Shown piece by piece: positions 56,574 to 64,000 of a stretch of 64,000 nt of DNA. Both the position numbers and the translations under genes were made by a program. This DNA comes from Shewanella seohaensis (lineage in GTDB: Bacteria; Pseudomonadota; Gammaproteobacteria; Enterobacterales; Shewanellaceae). The notes beneath the pieces are model-generated. The model saw nothing but the letters and a program-made list of their open reading frames with translations. It made no database searches and was not told where the DNA came from. Position 1 is the stretch's first letter; the number at the start of each line of letters is the position of its first letter. Location: positions 3,720,001 through 3,784,000 of the forward strand of contig NZ_CP104900.1 of the NCBI RefSeq assembly GCF_025449215.1. The letters are read 5' to 3'.

Positions 56574-56681
56574 GGCTTTAGCTTTAGCTTTGGCTTTAGC
56601 TTTGGCTTTGGCTTTGGCTTTGGCTTTGGCTTTGGCTTTGGCTTTGGCTTTGGCTTTGGCTTTGGCTTTGGCTTTGGCTTT
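56574..56681 (+). repeat. Hexamer microsatellite (GGCTTT), 18 units
   Basis: Eighteen tandem copies of GGCTTT; units two, three and five read AGCTTT, and the remaining units from 56604 are perfect. It lies in the 496-base gap between the chemoreceptor and cydX. Because six is a multiple of three, open frames cross it on both strands, giving artificial Lys-Pro, Lys-Ala or Leu-Ala repeats. No gene is supported here. Confidence 0.95.
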
Positions 56682-56733
56682 GGCAATTGAGCATAAGCTT
56701 TCAGATAGGCATGAGCTAACGTCTTTCTTCTTT

Positions 56734-56775
56734 CTTCTTGCTTCTTGCTTGTTGCTTGTTGCTTGTTGTTTGTTG
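56734..56775 (+). repeat. Heptamer tandem repeat (CTTGTTG type), 6 units
   Basis: Six seven-base units: two CTTCTTG, three CTTGTTG and one TTTGTTG. They are preceded by a CT-rich stretch from 56721. This second microsatellite is separated from the hexamer array by only 52 bases. Confidence 0.9.
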
Positions 56776-56841
56776 TAACTAAAAATATCTCTGCAAACCA
56801 AGCCACCTTAGCGAATCCCTTAAGCTTAATAACGTGGTAAT

Positions 56842-56867
56842 AAAAAACCCCGCTGTTGCGGGGTTTT
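56842..56867. terminator. Terminator of the cydABX operon
   Basis: A 10-bp perfect stem AAAACCCCGC/GCGGGGTTTT with a four-base loop lies about 29 bases beyond the cydX stop. On the minus strand it is followed by TT and more T residues. Confidence 0.88.
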
Positions 56868-56895
56868 AAAGGGTTCAGCTATAGGAGGTTAGCTA

Positions 56896-57012
56896 TTACT
56901 CAGCGTCATCGCTTGAGCGGTCCATGTTCTCCGTGTTTTCAAGCCACAGGGCGTTGATCACACCAAAAGAACAGGCTAACAAAACCCCTAATATCCACGT
57001 GAAATACCACAT
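56896..57012 (-). CDS. cydX: Cytochrome bd oxidase small subunit CydX
   Basis: A 38-residue single-pass membrane protein (MWYFTWILGVLLACSFGVIN ... LWLENTENMDRSSDDAE). The MWYFxWxLG start and the Glu-rich tail are the CydX/YbgT hallmark. It stabilises the haem site of the bd oxidase. GGAG lies upstream of the ATG and it follows cydB by 18 bases. It is too short for ordinary gene callers. Confidence 0.95.
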   Translation of the reverse strand: MWYFTWILGVLLACSFGVINALWLENTENMDRSSDDAE

Positions 57013-57030
57013 AGTAGATGCTCCTTAATT

Positions 57031-58170
57031 CTAATAGAGTGAGGCTTTGTTATCTTCAATATGTTTGCGGTTTAAGCGGCCAAACATCTTGAAGTAAGTC
57101 CATACAGTGTAACTTAACACGATTGGAACGAAGATAATCGCCGCCCAAGTCATCACAGTTAATGTCATTTCACTCGCAGTCGCATCCCACATGGTTAAGC
57201 TCACGTTAGGATCTAATGAAGATGGCATAACGAATGGGAACATTGCTGCACCACAAGTTAAGATCACCATAGCCACTGTCAGCGAGCTAAATAAGAACGC
57301 AAAACCTGAACGATTTAAGCGGCTCACTAGGATAACCAGCAGTGGTAATGCCACACCTAATACTGGGAACAGCATAGTAATAGGATACTTATCATAGTTG
57401 GCTAACCAAGCGCCAGACTCAACTGCAACGGTTTTCAGCGTTGGGTTTGACAGTGCATGGTGGTCAAGGGTTGAAGTGATAACATAACCATCAATACCAT
57501 TGGCTAACCACACACCCGCAGCGGCAAATAATATTGCCACTAACAGTGCACATAGCTGAGTCGCATTCGCGGCACGTACACGCAGCTCACCGTCAGTCTT
57601 CATTTGTAACCAAGCAGCGCCTTGCATCATAAACATGCTCACGCTCACTAAGCCTGCCAGTAAACCGAATGGGTTCAACAGACCAAATAAACCACCGTGA
57701 TAAGTCGCACGTAGGAACTCATCGAAATTGAATGGCACACCTTGGAGTAAGTTACCGAAGGCCACACCGATGATCAGCGGTGGAATAAAGCCACCACAGA
57801 ACAACGCCCAGTCCCACGACTTACGCCATTTTGGATTTTCAATCTTAGAGCGATAGTCAAATCCTACAGGACGAGTGTACAAGGCAAACAGCACTAACAT
57901 CATGGCCACATAGAAGCCAGAGAAAGACACTGCATACACCATAGGCCATGCCGCAAACAAGGCACCACCTGCGGTGATTAACCACACTTGGTTACCGTCC
58001 CAATGGGGAGCAATGGTGTTGACCATAATACGGCGCTCAGTATCGTCTTTACCGATAATCGGTAAAAGTGCACCCACGCCCATGTCAAAACCGTCAGTGA
58101 CCGCAAATCCGATGAACAGTACGCCGATCAGAGCCCACCAGATAACTCTCAATATTTCATAATCAAACAT
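57031..58170 (-). CDS. cydB: Cytochrome bd ubiquinol oxidase subunit II
   Basis: Membrane subunit of the quinol oxidase that reduces oxygen at low concentration, 379 residues. The N-terminus (FDYEILRVIWWALIGVLFIG, then FAVTDGFDMGVGALLPIIGK) is the family signature, with about eight further hydrophobic helices. It follows cydA by 15 bases. Confidence 0.97.
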   Translation of the reverse strand: MFDYEILRVIWWALIGVLFIGFAVTDGFDMGVGALLPIIGKDDTERRIMVNTIAPHWDGNQVWLITAGGALFAAWPMVYAVSFSGFYVAMMLVLFALYTRPVGFDYRSKIENPKWRKSWDWALFCGGFIPPLIIGVAFGNLLQGVPFNFDEFLRATYHGGLFGLLNPFGLLAGLVSVSMFMMQGAAWLQMKTDGELRVRAANATQLCALLVAILFAAAGVWLANGIDGYVITSTLDHHALSNPTLKTVAVESGAWLANYDKYPITMLFPVLGVALPLLVILVSRLNRSGFAFLFSSLTVAMVILTCGAAMFPFVMPSSLDPNVSLTMWDATASEMTLTVMTWAAIIFVPIVLSYTVWTYFKMFGRLNRKHIEDNKASLY

Positions 58171-58185
58171 AATGAAATCCTCTGC

Positions 58186-59742
58186 TTAGGCTTCTAGTTT
58201 CTCGAAGTGATAACGACCAGTCTTTAAACTGCTAGGGCCAAGACGGGCAAACTTAAGCATCAAGAATATCTCGATCACCAGCAGCACAGTGTAGAACAGT
58301 GAAATCGAAATAATACTGAACCACAGATCCCCAGTCGTTAAACTCGAAGCAGACATAAAGGTCGGCAGCACCTCAGAGATGGTCCAAGGTTGACGGCCAT
58401 ATTCAGCCACAAACCAACCACACTCAATCGCAATCCAAGGTAATGGCAAGCTAAAGAGTGCTGCTTTGAGTACCCATTTCTTCTCTTCAATCTGATGACG
58501 TGTGCTTTGCCAGAAGGCCGCCGCGAACACAAACAACATCACAAAGCCTAAGCCAACCATCACACGGAAGCTCCAGAAAATCGGTGCCACATTCGGGATA
58601 GAATCCTTCGCTGCCGCTTTGATTTGCTCTTCTGTCGCATCTACAACATTGTCGGTGTAACGCTTCAGCAGTAAGCCGTAACCTAAGTCAACTTTCGCCG
58701 CTTCGAACGCGTCACGTAACTCTGGAGACTTATCACCAGCGCGCAGTTTCACCAGCATCTCGTAAGCTTTCATACCGTTGCGGATACGTACTTCGTGTTC
58801 AGCCACTAAGTCACGTAGACCTGTCACTTCTTCATCTAAAGAACGTGTTGCCACGATACCCATAGCATATGGGATCTTAATGGCGAAATCTGTGTGCATG
58901 GTTTCCTGATTTGGGAAACCAACGGCAGTAAAGGCCGCAGGAGCAGGTTCTGTGTGCCATTCGGCTTCGATAGCCGCGAGCTTAACGCGCTGCGCCTCAC
59001 CCACCTTATAGCCAGACTCATCACCCAGTACGATAACCGACAGGATAGACGCCATACCGAAGCTTGCTGCGATAGCAAAAGAGCGACGGGCAAATGGCAG
59101 GTCACGCTTTTTCAGAATGTAGTATGAACTGATGGCCAGTACAAACATGGCGCCAGTCACATAACCAGAAGCCACAGTGTGAACAAATTTCACCTGAGCA
59201 ACAGGGTTGAAGATAACATCTGCGAAGCTTGTCATCTCCATACGCATGGTTTCGTAATTGAACACGCTACCCACTGGGTGTTGCATCCAACCGTTAGCGA
59301 CCAGGATCCACAATGCGGAGAAGTTAGAACCAAAGGCCACCAGCCAGGTTGTCGCCAAGTGTTGACGCTTAGAGAATCGATCCCAACCGAAGAAGAACAT
59401 ACCCACTAGGGTCGATTCCAGGAAGAAGGCCATCAAACCTTCAATAGCCAGCGGTGCTCCGAAGATGTCACCAACATAGTGCGAATAGTATGACCAGTTA
59501 GTACCAAACTGGAACTCCATCGCCAAACCTGTAGTAACACCCAGGGCAAAGTTAATACCAAATAGCTTACCCCAGAACTTGGTCATATCTTTATAGATCT
59601 GCTTATTGGTCATCACATAGAGTGATTCCATAATGGCCAGCAAGAACGCCAGCCCCAAGGTCAAAGGTACAAACAAGAAGTGATACATAGCCGTCAGCGC
59701 AAACTGCAAGCGCGAGAGCTCTACAACCTCTTCAACAATCAT
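58186..59742 (-). CDS. cydA: Cytochrome bd ubiquinol oxidase subunit I
   Basis: Catalytic subunit of cytochrome bd, 518 residues, carrying haems b558, b595 and d. I start at ATG 59742 ([20 protein letters not shown]) with AAGGAG six bases upstream. The haem-ligand His is in [15 protein letters not shown], and the Q-loop and its long insert (about residues 250-390) are present. The final helices end [21 protein letters not shown] perfect FNR-type box lies 325 bases upstream. Confidence 0.97.
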   Translation of the reverse strand: MIVEEVVELSRLQFALTAMYHFLFVPLTLGLAFLLAIMESLYVMTNKQIYKDMTKFWGKLFGINFALGVTTGLAMEFQFGTNWSYYSHYVGDIFGAPLAIEGLMAFFLESTLVGMFFFGWDRFSKRQHLATTWLVAFGSNFSALWILVANGWMQHPVGSVFNYETMRMEMTSFADVIFNPVAQVKFVHTVASGYVTGAMFVLAISSYYILKKRDLPFARRSFAIAASFGMASILSVIVLGDESGYKVGEAQRVKLAAIEAEWHTEPAPAAFTAVGFPNQETMHTDFAIKIPYAMGIVATRSLDEEVTGLRDLVAEHEVRIRNGMKAYEMLVKLRAGDKSPELRDAFEAAKVDLGYGLLLKRYTDNVVDATEEQIKAAAKDSIPNVAPIFWSFRVMVGLGFVMLFVFAAAFWQSTRHQIEEKKWVLKAALFSLPLPWIAIECGWFVAEYGRQPWTISEVLPTFMSASSLTTGDLWFSIISISLFYTVLLVIEIFLMLKFARLGPSSLKTGRYHFEKLEA

Positions 59743-60066
59743 CAGTGACTCCTTAGGTGGTGCGTCCAATTGCTACGACTACTTGAGCCATTCGTAGCAA
59801 GTGCCTTTGTAGGATAGTGAGTTTTCATTTTGTGTTTATAGCTGAATCCAGTATAAACCGTTAAATTTCATCTTTTTCATTACATCGAAGCAGCAAGGCT
59901 TAAAAATCCCCTTTTTCCTCGCATACTGAGACCCTAGTCACACTATCGCTCGGCTTTGAGACTTTCACCTCACCACCCAATCCTACAAATGATCCCATCG
60001 ATATAAATATCAGATAGTTAAGATATTTAATCGCTTTCATTTGTGAGTATTTTATACCACCCGCCT

Positions 60067-60080
60067 TTGATTCAAATCAA
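60067..60080. promoter_or_regulatory. FNR/EtrA-type binding site
   Basis: TTGAT-TCAA-ATCAA fits the FNR consensus exactly. It is 325 bases upstream of cydA, so it could control cydABX under low oxygen or a closer unmapped promoter. Confidence 0.6.
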
Positions 60081-60472
60081 TCAAACTCAGGGCTTTAGAT
60101 GGGTTTTGCAACGGGGCACACACTTCACTTTTACCCACTGTTGACAGAGTCATAATTATGAGGTAGAGAACACACCAAGCTGAATTAAAAAGTTAGTTTT
60201 TACCAACTTGAGCAAAAATCCAATGGATAAGCAGCAAAAATCACTAAAAACAAATTAAAAACAATATTTACACTAATAAAACATTACCAGGCCCATTATC
60301 ATTAAAATAATTAAATACATAAAAATCATACTGATAATTTAGGAAACCTTTAAGAATGTAATATTTTAAAACTAAAATTAATTAGTTTTACTAATGATAA
60401 AATGTATTTTTTCTCGTTTGAGAAGACGGCTTAAGCTGGTTAATATATCTCCTGTGTTAAGGAGACGGTTTG

Positions 60473-60478
60473 ATGTGA
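60473..60478 (+). other. Start-stop minimal ORF (AUG-UGA) with strong ribosome binding site
   Basis: AAGGAG lies eight bases before ATG, and the next codon is TGA. The AAGGAG is in the 3' arm of a 6-bp hairpin TCTCCT-GTGTTA-AGGAGA (60448-60465). A GTG at 60475 could alternatively open a 14-codon frame ending at 60519. Confidence 0.35.
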
Positions 60479-60546
60479 CTGGTGAAGCGCCCCAGACAAG
60501 CCCAACTCCGCGCACATAGGTCTAACTTTGGTGTGGAGAAAGAGAT

Positions 60547-60624
60547 ATGACAAACTTATTTGAACGTCTGGTTAACAGCTATAAGCGTGTTTTTGTTGAA
60601 CTTTATACAGCTCGTGAGCTGTAA
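60547..60624 (+). CDS. Small ORF of 25 codons in a short terminated unit
   Basis: Unrecognised peptide, MTNLFERLVNSYKRVFVELY then TAREL. GGAG lies eight bases before the ATG. It is basic and amphipathic, resembling the first part of DUF1127-type small proteins but without their conserved second half; this is a weak resemblance. A strong terminator follows at 60686-60716, and structured leader sequence lies before it from about 60410, so a transcript of roughly 300 bases is likely. No homologue can be checked here. Confidence 0.4.
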   Translation: MTNLFERLVNSYKRVFVELYTAREL

Positions 60625-60685
60625 TCGTTCACCGCTTACTCTGAAATAATACTGATTTGATTTGAAGTTTTGTTAGCGCAAAACG

Positions 60686-60716
60686 AGCCCCCTTCTCGAT
60701 GAGTTGGGGGCTTTTT
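60686..60716 (+). terminator. Terminator of the short unit
   Basis: A 7-bp stem AGCCCCC/GGGGGCT with a 13-base loop, with T5 following. It lies 62 bases after the 25-codon ORF. Confidence 0.85.
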
Positions 60717-60914
60717 GCTTTTATGTCTCGAGAATACAGGCAAGTACAGTGACTAAATTAAAGCAAGTCAGTTTTGTTTCACTTGTGTGAACTACTTATT
60801 AAGGGGTATTTAGTCTTTAAGATTGATATTTTTGAACTTCATTTTATTAGGTTTAACAAATATAAGACTAAGATCTTAAAATACCTTATCTTTTTTAAAG
60901 ATGCGTTTTATATA

Positions 60915-60948
60915 TAAAAAAGGAGCGAAAAATTTCGCTCCTTTTTTT
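60915..60948. terminator. Terminator of purL
   Basis: A 10-bp perfect stem AGGAGCGAAA/TTTCGCTCCT with a two-base loop, extended by A and T runs on both sides, lies 35 bases beyond the purL stop. It works in both directions. Confidence 0.88.
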
Positions 60949-60982
60949 GCTCACTTAAGTCGTGGTTTTCTCAATAAAAACC

Positions 60983-63900
60983 TTAGCCTAAGTTGACTCG
61001 CGCATTGCGGAACATACGCATCCATGGGCTGTCTTCACCCCAGTTATCTGGGTGCCAAGAGTTTGCAACCGTTCTAAATACACGCTCAGGGTGTGGCATC
61101 ATCAGCGTCACACGACCATCGGTAGTACAGATACCAGTTAAACCGTTTGGCGAACCGTTCGGGTTTTGTGGGTATTGGGTGGCAATTTCACCTTTACCAT
61201 TCACAAAACGCAGCGCGATAGTGCCAGAAGCCTCAGCTAAGGCCAGCGCCTGCGCACTAGCAAATTCTGCATGTCCTTCGCCGTGGGACACGGCGATAGG
61301 CATACGTGAACCCGCCATACCTTGGAAGAACAGTGATGGACTTTGTTGCACTTCAACTAAGCTGAAACGCGCTTCGAAACGCTCAGAGCGGTTACGCACG
61401 AAACGTGGCCAGTGCTCGCTACCAGGGATGATTTCCTTCAGGTTAGACAGCATTTGGCAACCGTTACACACACCGAGCGCAAAGCTTGAGTCGCGCTCGA
61501 AGAAGCGTGAGAACTCATCGCGAGCACGGGCGTTGAACAGGATAGACTTAGCCCAACCTTCACCCGCACCTAATACGTCACCGTAGGAGAAGCCACCACA
61601 GGCCACCAGACCTTGGAACTCTTCAAGGCTAATGCGGCCTGACAGAATGTCAGACATATGCACGTCACGGCTCTCAAAACCTGCGCGGTCAAACGCGGCC
61701 GCCATTTCCACATGGGAGTTAACGCCTTGCTCACGCAAAATAGCCATCTTAGGTGCAGCACCTTTGAGGATGTACGGCGCAGCAACGTCTTCACTTGGAT
61801 CGAAGCTTAAGTTAACCGTTAAACCTAAGTCGGTTTCATCCTGCTTGAGCTTAAACTCTTCTAATGCACAGGCTGGGTTATCACGCAGCGCTTGCATACG
61901 GTAAGTGGTTTCAGACCATAAGGTACGCAGTGCAACACGTGTCTCACTGAACACTTCACGCGCACCATCTTTAATGGTTACGCGTTGGTCATTCGCCAGA
62001 GTACCAATCATGTGGCAAGGGACGCCTGCTTGGGCGAATTGCGCAGCGATAAGCTCGGCATCAGCGCGGCTCACTTGCAGTACGCCACCGAGTTCTTCAT
62101 TGAATAGACGTTCAACGTCAGTACCTTGCAGTGCACTTAAGTCGATAGCAAGACCCGTGTTACCCGCAAAGGCCATTTCCACTAACGTTGTGAATAAACC
62201 ACCGTCACTGCGATCGTGGTATGCAATAACCGACTTCTTCGCCACCAGCTTTTGCATGGTTTCGAAGAAACCACGTAACAGAGCTGCATCGTCTAAGTCA
62301 GGCGCGATATCGCCTAACTCACCGTAAACCTGAGCCAAACAAGAACCGCCTAAACGATTTTTGCCAGCGCCTAAGTCGACTAATAACAGCGAGGTTTCAC
62401 CTTTATCACTGCGAAGTTCAGGCGTTACCGTGTTACGGATATCCTGCACCACACCGAAGGCAGAAATGACCAGTGACATAGGTGCCGTCACGGTTTTGTT
62501 CGCGCCGTCTTGCTGCCATGCGGTTTTCATCGACATGGAGTCTTTACCGACAGGAATGGTCAGGCTCAGTTCTGGACACAGCTCTTCACCCACGGCCTTA
62601 ACCGCTTCATAAAGACCCGCATCTTCGCCAGGGTGACCCGCGGCAGACATCCAGTTAGCCGACAGTTTGATACGTTTGAACGAACCAATATCCGCACCCG
62701 CGATGTTCATAATCGATTCGGCCACCGCCATACGGGCAGAGGCGCCAAAATCGAGCAGTGCCAGCGGCGTACGTTCACCCATAGACATGGCTTCACCGGC
62801 ATAGGTATCAAAGCTTGCCGCCGTTACTGCACAATCAGCCACGGGGACTTGCCATGGGCCAACCATTTGATCACGGTTCACTAGGCCCGTTACCGTGCGG
62901 TCACCAATGGTGATAAGGAAAGTTTTGTCCGCCACGGTTGGCAGGCTAAGAATACGTTTAACCGCTTCTTTCACATCGATGTTGCTTTGCTCAAGTGCAG
63001 GTGAAACTGCCTTAGCTGATACCACATTACGGCTCATCTTAGGTGCTTTACCTAATAACACCTCGAGTGGTAAATCGATAGGATTGTTATCGAAATGGCT
63101 GTCGGCTAGGGTTAAATGCTGCTCTTGCGTCGCCTCGCCCACTACCGCAAACGGTGCGCGCTCACGCTCACAAATCGCCGTAAATAACGGCAGGTCTTCG
63201 GCAGCAACCGAAAGCACATAACGTTCCTGCGATTCGTTACACCAAATCTCCAGCGGGCTCATGCCAGGCTCGTCCGATGGCACGTTGCGCAGATTGAAGA
63301 TACCACCACGGCCACCATCGTTAACTAACTCTGGGAAAGCGTTAGATAAACCACCCGCGCCCACGTCGTGGATAAATTGGATTGGGTTTTTATCGCCTAA
63401 TTGCCAGCAGCGGTCGATCACTTCCTGACAGCGACGCTCCATTTCTGGGTTTTCGCGCTGTACCGACGCAAAGTCTAAATCTTCGCTCGATTGACCCGAC
63501 GCCATAGAAGATGCCGCGCCGCCGCCCAGACCGATATTCATCGCAGGGCCACCGAGTACGATCAGCTTAGCACCGACGGTGATTTCGCCTTTTTGTACAT
63601 GCTCTTCGCGGATGTTACCTAAACCACCGGCTAACATGATGGGCTTGTGATAACCACGGACTTCTACGCCGTTGTGGCTCGAGACTTCTTGCTCATAGGT
63701 ACGGAAGTAACCTAACAGGGCTGGACGACCAAACTCGTTGTTAAACGCCGCGCCGCCAAGTGGGCCTTCGGTCATGATATCCAGCGCGCTGACGATACGC
63801 TCAGGCTTACCGTAGTTGCCTTCCCATGGTTGAACAAAACCTGGAATTTTTAAATTCGATACGCTAAAGCCAGTTAAACCCGCTTTAGGTTTAGAGCCAC

Positions 63901-64000
63901 GACCGGTTGCACCTTCGTCGCGGATCTCACCACCTGACCCTGTCGCCGCACCTGGATATGGGCTGATTGCTGTAGGATGGTTGTGGGTTTCCACTTTCAT
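60983..64000 (-). CDS. purL: Phosphoribosylformylglycinamidine synthase PurL (partial, N-terminus beyond the window)
   Basis: Single-chain FGAM synthase of purine biosynthesis, normally about 1290 residues; 1005 are present here and the rest lies beyond the right edge. The visible part begins within the first synthetase domain ([20 protein letters not shown], the nucleotide-binding segment). It includes the second synthetase domain ([13 protein letters not shown]) and ends with the glutaminase domain, whose catalytic Cys is in [15 protein letters not shown] and whose His-Glu pair is in [10 protein letters not shown]. No frameshift is seen in the visible part. Confidence 0.97.
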   Translation of the reverse strand: MKVETHNHPTAISPYPGAATGSGGEIRDEGATGRGSKPKAGLTGFSVSNLKIPGFVQPWEGNYGKPERIVSALDIMTEGPLGGAAFNNEFGRPALLGYFRTYEQEVSSHNGVEVRGYHKPIMLAGGLGNIREEHVQKGEITVGAKLIVLGGPAMNIGLGGGAASSMASGQSSEDLDFASVQRENPEMERRCQEVIDRCWQLGDKNPIQFIHDVGAGGLSNAFPELVNDGGRGGIFNLRNVPSDEPGMSPLEIWCNESQERYVLSVAAEDLPLFTAICERERAPFAVVGEATQEQHLTLADSHFDNNPIDLPLEVLLGKAPKMSRNVVSAKAVSPALEQSNIDVKEAVKRILSLPTVADKTFLITIGDRTVTGLVNRDQMVGPWQVPVADCAVTAASFDTYAGEAMSMGERTPLALLDFGASARMAVAESIMNIAGADIGSFKRIKLSANWMSAAGHPGEDAGLYEAVKAVGEELCPELSLTIPVGKDSMSMKTAWQQDGANKTVTAPMSLVISAFGVVQDIRNTVTPELRSDKGETSLLLVDLGAGKNRLGGSCLAQVYGELGDIAPDLDDAALLRGFFETMQKLVAKKSVIAYHDRSDGGLFTTLVEMAFAGNTGLAIDLSALQGTDVERLFNEELGGVLQVSRADAELIAAQFAQAGVPCHMIGTLANDQRVTIKDGAREVFSETRVALRTLWSETTYRMQALRDNPACALEEFKLKQDETDLGLTVNLSFDPSEDVAAPYILKGAAPKMAILREQGVNSHVEMAAAFDRAGFESRDVHMSDILSGRISLEEFQGLVACGGFSYGDVLGAGEGWAKSILFNARARDEFSRFFERDSSFALGVCNGCQMLSNLKEIIPGSEHWPRFVRNRSERFEARFSLVEVQQSPSLFFQGMAGSRMPIAVSHGEGHAEFASAQALALAEASGTIALRFVNGKGEIATQYPQNPNGSPNGLTGICTTDGRVTLMMPHPERVFRTVANSWHPDNWGEDSPWMRMFRNARVNLG

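Larger units (their letters stand above)
59743..60546. other. Long AT-rich intergenic region upstream of cydA
   Basis: About 800 bases with no convincing gene. It holds an FNR-type box at 60067-60080 and an AT-rich tract (60181-60420). The end has small hairpins and a start-stop element that belong to the short unit described next. Nothing else supportable was seen. Confidence 0.7.

Noticed and set aside
56471..56806. Open frame with a long Lys-Pro (or Lys-Ala, Leu-Ala) repeat
   Set aside because: It is produced by the GGCTTT hexamer array, is open in several frames on both strands, and has no conserved sequence outside the repeat.

Overview
The window looks like a chromosomal segment of a polar-flagellated gammaproteobacterium, most probably Shewanella. 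The reasons are the order of the flagellar locus (cheY-fliA-flhGFA-flhB-fliRQPONMLK-fliJIHGFE-flrCBA-fliS-fliD-flaG-two flagellins-flgLKJIHGFEDCB-cheR-cheV, then flgAMN and flgP/flgO/flgT), the FlrABC master regulators, the FlgO/P/T proteins of Vibrio-type polar flagella, and the neighbouring cydABX and purL genes. Species cannot be fixed from the window alone.

Layout. Bases 1-46.3 kb hold an almost complete polar flagellar and chemotaxis locus, mostly on the minus strand: chemotaxis and early regulatory genes (cheY, fliA, flhG, flhF), the export gate (flhA, flhB, fliPQRO), the C-ring (fliM, fliN, fliG), the export ATPase complex (fliH, fliI, fliJ), basal body genes (fliF, fliE), regulators (flrA, flrB, flrC), filament genes (fliS, fliD, flaG, two large flagellins, flgL, flgK), rod, hook and ring genes (flgB-flgJ), and cheR/cheV. 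On the plus strand are flgA, flgM, flgN and flgT, with flgO-flgP on the minus strand between them. Eight good sigma-54 (-24/-12) promoters precede flhA, fliK, fliE, flrB, flgF, flgB, flgO and flgT. FliA (sigma-28) promoters precede flgM and both flagellins. This fits the known cascade FlrA/sigma-54 -> FlrBC/sigma-54 -> FliA/FlgM.

From 46.4 to 54.1 kb there is a tRNA-Arg(CCU), a DUF2947-like gene, a periplasmic chalcone-isomerase-like protein, a probable outer-membrane protein, and a TetR regulator divergent from an RND efflux pump (adaptor plus permease) with two palindromic operator candidates between them. A YdcH-like gene and a Cache-type chemoreceptor follow. From 56.4 to 60 kb are two adjacent microsatellites and the cytochrome bd oxidase operon cydA-cydB-cydX. 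An AT-rich intergenic region then carries a perfect FNR-type box and an undescribed short terminated transcription unit with a 25-codon ORF. The window closes inside purL.

The most striking oddity is technical or evolutionary rather than a new system. Seven genes (fliK, fliI, fliD, flgG, a DUF2947 gene, the RND permease with two breaks, and the chemoreceptor) are each broken by a small shift, nearly always equal to one missing base in a mononucleotide run, and each is otherwise full length. This pattern points to homopolymer sequencing error rather than decay, and it should be settled before any biological reading. No CRISPR array, prophage or insertion sequence was seen.
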